A model generated the notes under the pieces. It did no database searches, was not told the origin of the DNA, and was given only the letters and a program-made list of their open reading frames with translations. The position numbers were made by a program, and so were the translations under genes. A stretch of 21,759 nucleotides of DNA from Acidobacteriota bacterium (GTDB lineage: Bacteria > Acidobacteriota > Terriglobia > Acidiferrales > UBA7541): the NCBI GenBank assembly GCA_003224135.1, contig QHYO01000328.1, positions 1 through 21,759 of the forward strand, in the 5' to 3' direction. Within the stretch, counting starts at the first letter, position 1. Each line of letters opens with the position of its first letter. This document shows positions 7,747 to 14,697 of the stretch, in pieces.

Positions 7747-8250
7747 ATGTCCATCGCACAAACATTGCTCCCCGAATTCGATCAGGAAATGGCAAACACC
7801 CGCAAAGTTCTCGAACGCGTCCCCGACGACAAGTGGGGCTGGAAACCCCACGAGAAATCCGGAACGGTCGGCTGGCTCGCCGCACACGTTGGCACGGTTC
7901 CTGAATGGCTCACCATGACGTTGAATAGCGAAAACCTCGACTATGCTCCCGTGGACGGTCCGACCTACACCCCGCCAAAAATAGAAAACTCGAAGCAACT
8001 TCTCGCGGCATTTGACAAGGCTGCAACGGAAGCCCGCACTGCTCTTATCGCTGCCAGCGACCAGGATTTCATGAAGAACTGGACGCTGCTTGCCGGAGGC
8101 AAAGAGATTTTCACGATGCCGCGTATTGCATGTGTTCGTGGCATGATCCTCAATCATTTGATCCACCATCGAGGTCAACTCACCGTTTACCTGCGTTTGG
8201 TCAATGTGCCCGTTCCTGGCCTCTACGGACCTTCCGCCGACGAACAATAG
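7747..8250 (+). CDS. DinB-family metal-binding protein
   Basis: The product has 167 residues from ATG 7747. I chose this start because GGAGG lies 5 bases upstream and the -10 element of a strong promoter covers the alternative start at 7711. The DinB fold is shown by KWGWKPHEKSGTVGWLAAHV near the N-terminus, a common signature of this family, and by the histidine triad H47, H137 and H141 (LIHHRGQLTVYL). The last two histidines are spaced exactly as in the divergent DinB neighbour, but the two proteins differ strongly elsewhere, so this is not a recent duplication. The reaction is unknown. Confidence 0.88.
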   Translation: MSIAQTLLPEFDQEMANTRKVLERVPDDKWGWKPHEKSGTVGWLAAHVGTVPEWLTMTLNSENLDYAPVDGPTYTPPKIENSKQLLAAFDKAATEARTALIAASDQDFMKNWTLLAGGKEIFTMPRIACVRGMILNHLIHHRGQLTVYLRLVNVPVPGLYGPSADEQ

Positions 8251-8343
8251 GCAACCGCGATCCTTTGCGAACCCGCGCTCGTCGCGAGGTTTCGGCGCGC
8301 TGGTGACGAAGTTCGCACGAGAGCAGCGAAATTCGCAACTCGC

Positions 8344-8349
8344 TATAAT
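8344..8349 (+). promoter_or_regulatory. Candidate -10 element for the thiolase
   Basis: A perfect TATAAT lies 28 bases before the thiolase start codon. No good -35 element is found at 16-18 bases upstream, so this is only a partial promoter prediction. Confidence 0.35.
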
Positions 8350-8376
8350 AGGGAGTCATTCCTTCGGAGGCGTTCC

Positions 8377-9561
8377 ATGGAAACTCCCGTCATTCTGTCC
8401 GCTGTCCGCACGCCCGTTGGCAAATTCCAGGGCGGCCTCGCGAGTTTTTCTGCGCCGGAACTTGGCGGCAAAATTGTCGCCGAGGCGGCGCGACGCGCGG
8501 GCATTGACGCAAAACAAATTGACGAAGCGGTTCTCGGCAACGTTGTTCAGGCCGGTCTCGGACAAAATCCTGCGCGCCAGGCCGCGTTAAAGGGCGGCTG
8601 CGATCCGCGCGTCGCCGCACTCACCATCAACAAAGTATGCGGCTCAGGTCTGAAAGCCGTGGCACTCGCGGCCCAGGCCGTCACTCTCGGCGAAAGCGAA
8701 ATCGTTGTCGCCGGCGGCATGGAATCCATGTCCAACTGTCCGTATCTTCTGCCTCAGGCGCGTTCCGGATACCGCATCGGCAACGGAGTCGTGGTGGACT
8801 CGATGGTGCACGACGGTTTGTGGGACGCTTATGAAGACTTTCACATGGGCATGACCGGCGAGCTCGTCGCGGAAAAATACGCCATCACGCGCGAGGAGCA
8901 GGATAAATTCGCGTTTGAGAGCCACCAAAAAGCAGTGCGTGCCCGAACGTCATGCTTCTTTGAATCGCAGATCCTTCCCATTGGAGTACCGCAAAAAAAA
9001 GGCGAGCCGCTGGTCATCAAGTACGATGAATCGCCGCGTGAAGATACGTCGCTTGAAGCACTTGCGAAATTGAAACCGGCCTTCAAAAAAGACGGCACTG
9101 TCACTGCCGGAAACGCTCCAGGCACCAACGACGGCGCCGCCGCGCTGATCGTTACCAGCGAGCGGAACGCTTCGCGCCTTGCGATGACTCCGATCGCTCG
9201 AATCGTTGCGCAGGCCGTCAGCGGCGTCGAACCGAAGTGGGTGATGATGGCTCCGGTCGATGCAGTAGAAAAACTGCTCACGAAAACGGGCTGGGACCGC
9301 GATAAAGACGTTGACCTCGTCGAGCTCAACGAAGCTTTCGCCGTCGCCGCCATCGCCGTCACGCGCCGGCTGAAACTCAATCCTGAAAAAGTGAACGTCA
9401 ACGGCGGCGCAGTGGCCATCGGCCATCCGATCGGTGCCAGCGGAGCGCGCATCCTTGTCACTCTTCTCTACGAACTCGAGCGCCGCAACCTCGAGCGCGG
9501 CATCGCCGCTCTGTGCCTCGGTGGCGGCAACGCTGTAGCCCTCGCGGTCGAACGCTTCTAG
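8377..9561 (+). CDS. Acetyl-CoA C-acetyltransferase (thiolase)
   Basis: This 394-residue protein has the length usual for biosynthetic or degradative thiolases. It should interconvert two acetyl-CoA with acetoacetyl-CoA, or cleave longer 3-ketoacyl-CoA, in the cytoplasm. Catalytic residues visible are the nucleophile C88 in [11 protein letters not shown]350 in [17 protein letters not shown] and C380 in CLGGGNA. GGAGG (8365-8369) lies 7 bases before ATG 8377. It is a single gene with no CoA-transferase or 3-hydroxyacyl-CoA dehydrogenase beside it, so whether it serves beta-oxidation, ketone-body or PHB metabolism cannot be told. It converges on the zinc-ribbon gene with a 40-base gap. Confidence 0.93.
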   Translation: METPVILSAVRTPVGKFQGGLASFSAPELGGKIVAEAARRAGIDAKQIDEAVLGNVVQAGLGQNPARQAALKGGCDPRVAALTINKVCGSGLKAVALAAQAVTLGESEIVVAGGMESMSNCPYLLPQARSGYRIGNGVVVDSMVHDGLWDAYEDFHMGMTGELVAEKYAITREEQDKFAFESHQKAVRARTSCFFESQILPIGVPQKKGEPLVIKYDESPREDTSLEALAKLKPAFKKDGTVTAGNAPGTNDGAAALIVTSERNASRLAMTPIARIVAQAVSGVEPKWVMMAPVDAVEKLLTKTGWDRDKDVDLVELNEAFAVAAIAVTRRLKLNPEKVNVNGGAVAIGHPIGASGARILVTLLYELERRNLERGIAALCLGGGNAVALAVERF

Positions 9562-9601
9562 GGCAAACTCCAAACGTCAGTAAAACGGCTGTGGAATGAT
9601 T

Positions 9602-10192
9602 TCATTCTGTGCTCCGCGCGACTAGGGAGCCCGCTTCCTGTTTTGCCGTGAGGTCTTGCGCGCAGTAGGGGCAGAATTTGTCGGTTTCGGCCACTTCGCG
9701 TTTGCAATTGGGACAGCTGGGATGCAAATTGCATTTGCAGTTTGGGCAGAAGTTGAAGCGAGCGCCGACCAGGGTGGAACAGCGCGGGCAGGGATAAGGC
9801 AGCGGCTCACGCACTTGAAAATAGAGAATGAATCCGATCGCGAAAAATGGCCAGGAGAGCAGCATGCAGAGCAAGGTCCAGAGCACCGGATTCATGTCGC
9901 GGCGTTTCGCGTCGCGATAGACATAGCCTAACGCCATCAACCAAACGGAAAGAACGACCGCAACCCCTGTAACTATTCCGGCCATGGCGAGAGAAGCGAG
10001 GGCGGGATTGCCACGCAATTGCGATGGCTGAATCGATTGGCCACCGTCCTGATAAAGATTGATTACGATGGCCAGCACGACCGCGACAACGTAAAGAAAC
10101 GCAAGCGTCCACACAAGCCACTTCGGAATCAATTTCAATTCGTCGCGGAAGCGCGGCTTTTCTATTTTTCTCCGAAGCCGGATCAACCTCAT
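9602..10192 (-). CDS. Membrane protein with C-terminal double zinc ribbon
   Basis: This 196-residue protein has three hydrophobic segments (about 24-46, 66-90 and 103-126), then two zinc-ribbon units: C135/C138 with C149/C152, and C160/C163 with C174/C177. The N-terminus is strongly basic (RLIRLRRKIEKPRFR). The zinc ribbons probably face the cytoplasm and mediate protein contacts. It lies 63 bases downstream of the anti-sigma gene on the same strand and may be the third gene of that operon. The function is unknown; the double zinc-ribbon fold alone is not informative. Confidence 0.8.
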   Translation of the reverse strand: MRLIRLRRKIEKPRFRDELKLIPKWLVWTLAFLYVVAVVLAIVINLYQDGGQSIQPSQLRGNPALASLAMAGIVTGVAVVLSVWLMALGYVYRDAKRRDMNPVLWTLLCMLLSWPFFAIGFILYFQVREPLPYPCPRCSTLVGARFNFCPNCKCNLHPSCPNCKREVAETDKFCPYCAQDLTAKQEAGSLVARSTE

Positions 10193-10255
10193 ACGTTCAC
10201 TGAATGCGTCGTTCTAAGATCCCTCGCCCGATGATTGCTTGCACGCTCCAAAGAA

Positions 10256-10729
10256 TTATTCTGGCTGCTCTGGTTGTGCTACACGCTTGTCAGATAACGC
10301 GGCCCACGCGGCGATCAGTGGCGGCACGCTCCACCACATAACGAATCCCGCTTGCAGAAGGATCCGCGGAGCGCCGGTTGCCTGGCCCACCCATTCGACG
10401 CCGTGCCATACCCACGGCGCAGTGGCAACACCGAGTGCCCAGGAAACTGCGGCAATCGCCCAGACGAATTTGCGAGTCGGTTCTTTTTCGCGAAGTTCTT
10501 CGGCGCGCATGCGAACGCGAAACTGAGCGCGGCTGGCAAGGTTGGGCGGCAAATCCAAGTGCATCGCGCGCATCGCAGACAGAGATTCGTTCAGCTGGCG
10601 ATGTTCTGCTGCGCAGCATTCGCATTCTGCGAGATGTGCGCCGAGCCAGCGCTCGTCTTCGAGCGTAAGTCCTTCGACGCGACGGCGAGCGATGAAATCT
10701 TTCGCCTGCGTGTGCAGATCGTTTTTCAC
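10256..10729 (-). CDS. Anti-sigma factor with zinc-finger (ZAS) domain
   Basis: This 157-residue protein starts at GTG 10729, overlapping the sigma factor stop as GTGA, which implies translational coupling. The N-terminal zinc-binding anti-sigma signature H32-x3-C36-x2-C39 (AHLAECECC) is clear. A helix rich in Arg and Glu (about 65-86) leads to one or two membrane segments (about 88-107 and 122-145). It probably holds the cognate ECF sigma factor at the membrane until a signal releases it. Pairing of ECF sigma and ZAS anti-sigma in one operon is the standard arrangement. The signal is unknown; no extracytoplasmic domain of any size follows the membrane segments. Confidence 0.88.
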   Translation of the reverse strand: MKNDLHTQAKDFIARRRVEGLTLEDERWLGAHLAECECCAAEHRQLNESLSAMRAMHLDLPPNLASRAQFRVRMRAEELREKEPTRKFVWAIAAVSWALGVATAPWVWHGVEWVGQATGAPRILLQAGFVMWWSVPPLIAAWAALSDKRVAQPEQPE

Positions 10730-11289
10730 GCGGCACCTCCTTGCATTGCTGCTTTTAGCGCGCCGAGACCGCGATACAGGCGCGACTTGACGGTAGAAAT
10801 CGGAGCGCCTGTGACACCAGAAATTTCGTCGAGTTGCATTTCTTCCTGAAAGCGCAGGACCAATACTTCGCGGTAGATCGCTGGAACTTTTTCCAACGAC
10901 TGTTGTACGCCGGATTTTTGTTCAGCGTGCAGGACCTGATCGAGTGGCGATTCAACGCGTTCGTCTTTAATGTCGAATTCCGCGTGCTCTTCGGATCCGG
11001 CAAGCGAGTCGATGCTTTGCGGTTTCTTGCGGCGGTGCCAATCGAGCACAAGATTTCGTGCGATTGCGAAAAGCCAGGCCTCGAATTTCCATTTTCCGTC
11101 GTACTGGTGGCCGCGCTCGAGTACGCGAAGCCAGGTTTCCTGGAAAAAATCTTCGGCCCGCTCGCGATTCGCGGTGAGGTGCAGCAAGTAGCGGAACAAG
11201 CGAAATTGATACTGTTCGATCAGATGGTCGAGGAGTTCGGGATCGCGGCGCTTCAAACGCTGCACGAGGGCCTTGGCGTCATCACTCAT
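10726..11289 (-). CDS. ECF-family RNA polymerase sigma factor
   Basis: The product has 187 residues from ATG 11289. Sigma region 2 spans about 24-90 (RAEDFFQETWLRVLER, then FEAWLFAIARNLVLDWHRRKK) and region 4 spans about 128-182 (VPAIYREVLVLRFQEEMQLDEIS, then ISTVKSRLYRGLGAL, the DNA-reading helix). The linker between them is acidic. The start is a choice: 11289 fits the family N-terminus (SDDAKALVQRLKRRDPELLDHL) but has no clear ribosome binding site. An in-frame ATG at 11370 has GGAG (11379-11376) 5 bases upstream and would add 27 Ala/Ser-rich residues. The gene is coupled to the anti-sigma gene. Confidence 0.9.
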   Translation of the reverse strand: MSDDAKALVQRLKRRDPELLDHLIEQYQFRLFRYLLHLTANRERAEDFFQETWLRVLERGHQYDGKWKFEAWLFAIARNLVLDWHRRKKPQSIDSLAGSEEHAEFDIKDERVESPLDQVLHAEQKSGVQQSLEKVPAIYREVLVLRFQEEMQLDEISGVTGAPISTVKSRLYRGLGALKAAMQGGAA

Positions 11290-11910
11290 GAATGTTGAGA
11301 AGCATACCGCCGCGGAAGCTCCACCCGATGCTCCTGAAGGTACTGCCCAGACTGAGAAGACGGCGCTCATTTTAGCTCCAGGGTCTGTAAGCACAAACTC
11401 TGCGACCCTGCAAACTTGTATACGCGCCGGGGAAGGGAAAAGACGCAGGAGGAATTTGCCGCGGCGGACAAGGGCGCCGATGGACAGAAAGTCCCATTTT
11501 GGGACGGAAGGCAGACCGGTGGTACCCGGTAGTTTTCGTAGGCATGGCAAACAAAGGGGTTATGAAACAGAAAGTGCAGAAAAGAGGGCAACAAGCGAAA
11601 TGAAGTTCGAGGCGCGAACCTGAGCAGAAGAGAGAATCGGATGTTTTCTGCAAAGAGCTCGGAAACGATAGAAAACAAAAAGGTTAGCTTTTCACCAAAA
11701 CCAAAGTGTGCTAAGTTGATGAAGGGAAGGGGGTTAGGCGTAAAATCCTATGCCAGGTGGAAGCAGCCGTTCGAATTACGATTTCTTCCTAAAGTAGACA
11801 ATTCTCAAGAGAATTCTAACCTGACCAGCCCCTGGGGATGAAGAAAAAGGGCGGCGGCATTCTTTCCACGTCTATGTTTCCACTCCCCAGAAACTTCTTG
11901 GTTGATAGCT
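11290..11910. other. Long intergenic region, AT-richer than its neighbours
   Basis: About 620 bases without a convincing gene lie between the sigma factor and the insertion sequence. Visible items are a perfect hairpin GTCCC-ATTTT-GGGAC (11491-11505), a possible + strand promoter TTGATG (11716-11721) with TAAAAT (11741-11746) at a long 19-base spacing, and an inverted repeat AATTCTC-AA-GAGAATT (11800-11815). The sequence from about 11560 to 11820 is purine-rich and unlike the surrounding coding DNA. An ATG-AAG-AAA-AAG start at 11838 opens a 30-codon frame but has no good ribosome binding site. Confidence 0.45.
11800..11815. repeat. Short perfect inverted repeat (operator-like)
   Basis: Two 7-base arms, AATTCTC and GAGAATT, are separated by AA. 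The 16-base dyad is the size of a dimeric repressor site and lies 54 bases after a weak -10-like TAAAAT. It could also be part of the IS flank or a chance palindrome. Confidence 0.3.
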
Positions 11911-13312
11911 TCAAGGGTGGGCGGCTGTGACTTGTAGGCCGAGTTTTGCAGCTTTCTTTCGAAGGAACTCGATTTGTTGTTGGCGGTTTCTCTGTTCGTA
12001 GTACTCAGCGCCTCTGTCGATGTACTGTTGACCGTATTTCAACATGCGATAGGCCAGTCGGGCGAGCCGATGGGCCATGGCGGTGATTACGGATCGCCGC
12101 CACCACTCTGCTGCGAAGCCAGACTTACCTCGGCGCGCAGTACCGACGCTTGCGCAGTAGGCTCGGGGCCCCGAAAGCCATTGCCGTGGCCGCACGGTTG
12201 ACCACATGCCGCGTGCCGCGGCTCAGCACTTTGTCTCCGCTGATACGGTTGTCTGGGCAGAGTCCCAACCACGAGGCGAAGTGCGCCTCCGTTTTCCATC
12301 GGCTCATGTCCAGTCCCACTTCACTTACCAGCGTCTGTGCAACCATCACGTCGATGCCGTCGATGCGTGTCAGATCCACTCCTGTGATGCGGTGCAGTTC
12401 GCCGCTGAGATGGAATTGGGGAGCATTCCTGTTTTTTTGTTTGGCCGTCTTTTTCTGCGTTTCTCCTGCTTTCACCTGTGGTGCAACCGTATCCGCAAAA
12501 CTGGTCAGGTGTTCCTGCAATTGTTGGTCGCACTCGACGATACGTCGCTGGTAGGTATCGTACATCTCGACTTCCTGTTTCAGCACAAAGAGCAACTCCT
12601 GGCGCCAGTTACCTTCCAGGCTTTTCGCAATCTCCTCCTTGCTGGCCTGAATTCGTGGATCACTGAGTTCCGCCAACTTCCGTGGATCGCGCGTTCCGGC
12701 CACGATGGCACGCACGATCTTTTGTCCGGTGACACCACTGAGATCGCTGATCACGTTCGCCAATTGCAGGTTCATTTGCGTCAGCGCCTTCTGCATCCGC
12801 AGAATGCACGTCCCTATTCCACGCGCATGTTCTGCCCGTTGCCGCCAATAGGTACGCAGTACCCGAATCTCCGAAGTAGGTTGGAAGGAATTGTTCAGCA
12901 ACCCGTAGGTGTGCAATTTCAGCAGCCACTGGCTTTCCTGCACATCACTCTTGCGTCCCGGCAGGTTCTTGGTATGCCGTGCATTCACCAGATAGACCTC
13001 GAAACCGCTTTCTTCCAAAATGTCGTACAGCGGGATCCAATACACGCCAGTCGATTGTAGGGCCACGGTCTGCACTCCGCAGCTCTGTAACCAGCCGGCT
13101 AAACGATGCAGATCTGCTGTGAAGCACTCGAATCGCCGCACGGGTTGCGAATCGCAATCCGGCCGCACGGCGACGTAATGCGCACCATTGCCCACATCGA
13201 CGCCTGCAGCGTGTGGATGGACTACCTCCAGGTTGGGGTCCTCCGATCGCAGCCGCCGCGCCAGTTCCTTCCGTTCCTTTCGGTTCTGCCACTGCTTCTT
13301 GTCTATAGGCAT
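11911..13312 (-). pseudogene. IS110-family transposase, disrupted by an internal inversion
   Basis: From ATG 13312 (AGGAG 8 bases upstream) a good frame runs 395 codons and stops at 12125. It contains the RuvC-like N-terminal domain (HAAGVDVGNGAHYVAV, STGVYW, GRKSDVQESQW) and the C-terminal transposase domain (RIDGIDVMVAQTLVSEVG, then FASWLGLCPDNRISG). After NRAATA the frame becomes nonsense, while the expected end (ITAMAHRLARLAYRMLKYG to LQVTAAHP) appears in another frame from about 12085 down to 11911. The missing middle is found on the + strand (12086-12181): it reads LLRSQTYLGAQYRRLRSRL followed by GAPKAI. Turning that 96-base segment round and removing one base (12182) would restore a 466-residue ORF. 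Catalytic DEDD positions read D39, Q86, D123, E126. IS110 enzymes recombine DNA under guidance of an element-encoded RNA; this copy should be inactive. Confidence 0.9.
12086..12181 (+). other. Inverted 96-bp segment inside the transposase
   Basis: On the + strand this stretch translates as the conserved IS110 C-terminal region (RIAATTLLRSQTYLGAQYRR, then LRSRLGAPKAI), although the rest of the gene is on the - strand. Just outside the junctions lie GGCCATGGC (12073-12081) and GCCGTGGCC (12183-12191), which are inverted repeats matching at 8 of 9 positions. The segment length (96 bases, 32 codons) keeps the frame when flipped back. Confidence 0.82.
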
Positions 13313-13600
13313 CCCTGTTCTCCTCAGCGGAAATTGGGATTCGCTTCGGCCCGGTGACGAACGGTTTAGAAATCTCCCCAACGGGGTCAAAGGACCGTTA
13401 CAGAAAGGTCCTGGCCACCATGCCAGTGATCGCCAGTACCGGGGCCATGCTTTTGTTCGGACATGAAGCACCAGTGATTTTTCGGCCTTAGCTTGCCGAA
13501 CCGAATCCTGGATCAGATTTGCAAAAACGGGGGACTCTAGACAAGTTTCTGGCGCCAGTGACGCGTCGAAGACGCGGTTCAAGCTTTTGTCCCGCCATTT
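13313..13600 (-). ncRNA. Candidate IS110 left-end non-coding (bridge RNA) region
   Basis: This stretch upstream of the transposase start has an open frame but no protein-like sequence. It holds three perfect hairpins: 13391-13396 with 13407-13412, 13481-13486 with 13495-13500 (TTCGGC/GCCGAA), and 13562-13567 with 13571-13576 (CGCGTC/GACGCG). The word CCAGTGA occurs three times (13423, 13471, 13555). In IS110 elements of the IS621 group the guide RNA is encoded here, upstream of the transposase. The boundaries and the RNA itself are inference; element ends cannot be fixed because this family lacks clear terminal inverted repeats. Confidence 0.3.
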
Positions 13601-13604
13601 GCCG

Positions 13605-13628
13605 TTCCACTTCTATCTTTCCACTTCT
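13605..13628. repeat. Short direct repeat TTCCACTTCT
   Basis: TTCCACTTCT occurs at 13605-13614 and again at 13619-13628. It lies near where the insertion sequence probably ends and the next gene begins. It may be chance. Confidence 0.35.
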
Positions 13629-13679
13629 GTTACTCCAACGTCGCGGGTGTGCTGAGTTCGGTAGTAAACTGCGCTTGCG

Positions 13680-14609
13680 ATGATTTGCCCACAGTGCAAG
13701 GCGGAGTACCGGCGCGGTTTCACGGTTTGTGCAGACTGCGGAGTACCGTTGGTGGGGTCAACTGACCTGGCAAAAGCGAGCACGGCGGAAGACGAACCCG
13801 CGCCTACTCCCGGCGATCCGAATGAGGATCCGTTTTGCTCGTTTTGGAAGGGGACGGATCTGCGTGTCTGCACAGAGGTATGTACAGTGCTGGACGAGGC
13901 TGGCATTCCCCACAAGACGATTCGCCGGCAAGATCATTTATTCAATTTCAACAATCAGGTGCCGTATGAAGTGGGAGTTCCGGCATCGCTTTATGAAAAG
14001 GCGGAGTTGGCGATCAAAGATGCTTTTGGCACGGATGAAGAGTCGGGAGAGGACGTTGTGCCATTGCTTCCGCCACCTGAAGAGGATCCCCGGTCTGGGC
14101 AATTGCGCAGCGTTTGGGTGGGAGACAGCGCGATTCAATGCGCAGGCGTTTGCGACGCGCTGAAGAAAGCCGGCATTGATTACCAGTTAGCGGAAAGCAG
14201 AGACCAGGCGGGCTATGGTATTGACGAACATCATGAAATTGGAGTGGCTGAAGCGGACTACAAGCGGGCGAAGGTAGTAGCGAGCCGCGGTGAAATGGAT
14301 TTTTCCGACGAGCCCGAGGATCAAGAGATCATGGAGATTCCAGACACAGATGACCTCGAGTGGGAGACGGCCAATAACGCACGACGAGCGCTTGATCAAG
14401 TCTGGTACCCGGACGATGCCACGAGTCTGGCCTGGGAAGGGGAGCCAGCCGACTCGCGATGGATGATCGAAATGTCGCTCAAAGAGAATGACATTCGCAT
14501 GCGCTGGGAAATGCAAGACGCGAAGCCGAGACTGTTTGTGCTGCCCGAGGACGATGCACGAGCGAGGAAGATCGTTCATGAGATCGTGGAAGGTCAGCCG
14601 CCAGAGTAG
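13680..14609 (+). CDS. Zinc-ribbon protein with three DUF2007-like repeats
   Basis: This 309-residue acidic protein has an N-terminal zinc ribbon, C3/C6 with C17/C20 (ICPQC, CADC). Three similar units then follow at about 53-117, 144-203 and 241-304. Each begins with a hydrophobic strand (FWKGTDLR, VWVGDSAI, AWEGEPAD), has a helix ending in a turn like LDEAGIPHKT, LKKAGIDYQL or LKENDIRMRW, and closes with a helix such as YEKAELAIKDAFG or DDARARKIVHEIVEG. This pattern is like the DUF2007 domain of putative signal-transducing proteins. There are no membrane segments. The start ATG 13680 has no ribosome binding site; TAGTAA 13 bases upstream could be a -10 for a leaderless transcript. The insertion sequence directly upstream may have removed the original promoter. 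The function is unknown. Confidence 0.8.
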   Translation: MICPQCKAEYRRGFTVCADCGVPLVGSTDLAKASTAEDEPAPTPGDPNEDPFCSFWKGTDLRVCTEVCTVLDEAGIPHKTIRRQDHLFNFNNQVPYEVGVPASLYEKAELAIKDAFGTDEESGEDVVPLLPPPEEDPRSGQLRSVWVGDSAIQCAGVCDALKKAGIDYQLAESRDQAGYGIDEHHEIGVAEADYKRAKVVASRGEMDFSDEPEDQEIMEIPDTDDLEWETANNARRALDQVWYPDDATSLAWEGEPADSRWMIEMSLKENDIRMRWEMQDAKPRLFVLPEDDARARKIVHEIVEGQPPE

Positions 14610-14697
14610 CGTTCGCTACGCTTTCGAAAAATACGGAAGAGCCGGACCAAGCCTGGACGCGTAGTATCGCCCAAGATGCCCCGACACCTACAAAGGG

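Noticed and set aside
11838..11930. 30-codon ORF starting MKKKGGG, similar in its first codons to the micro-gene at 1659
   Set aside because: It has no Shine-Dalgarno, promoter or terminator, and it overlaps the transposase end on the other strand. The similarity is limited to the lysine start.
12206..13060. Long + strand open frame of 284 codons opposite the transposase
   Set aside because: Its composition (His-, Phe- and Gln-rich, no recognisable domain) is that of a shadow frame; the - strand frame carries the IS110 motifs.
13313..13582. 90-residue N-terminal extension of the transposase in the same frame
   Set aside because: The sequence does not resemble any IS110 N-terminus, and a good ribosome binding site supports ATG 13312. 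The region is better explained as the non-coding end of the element.
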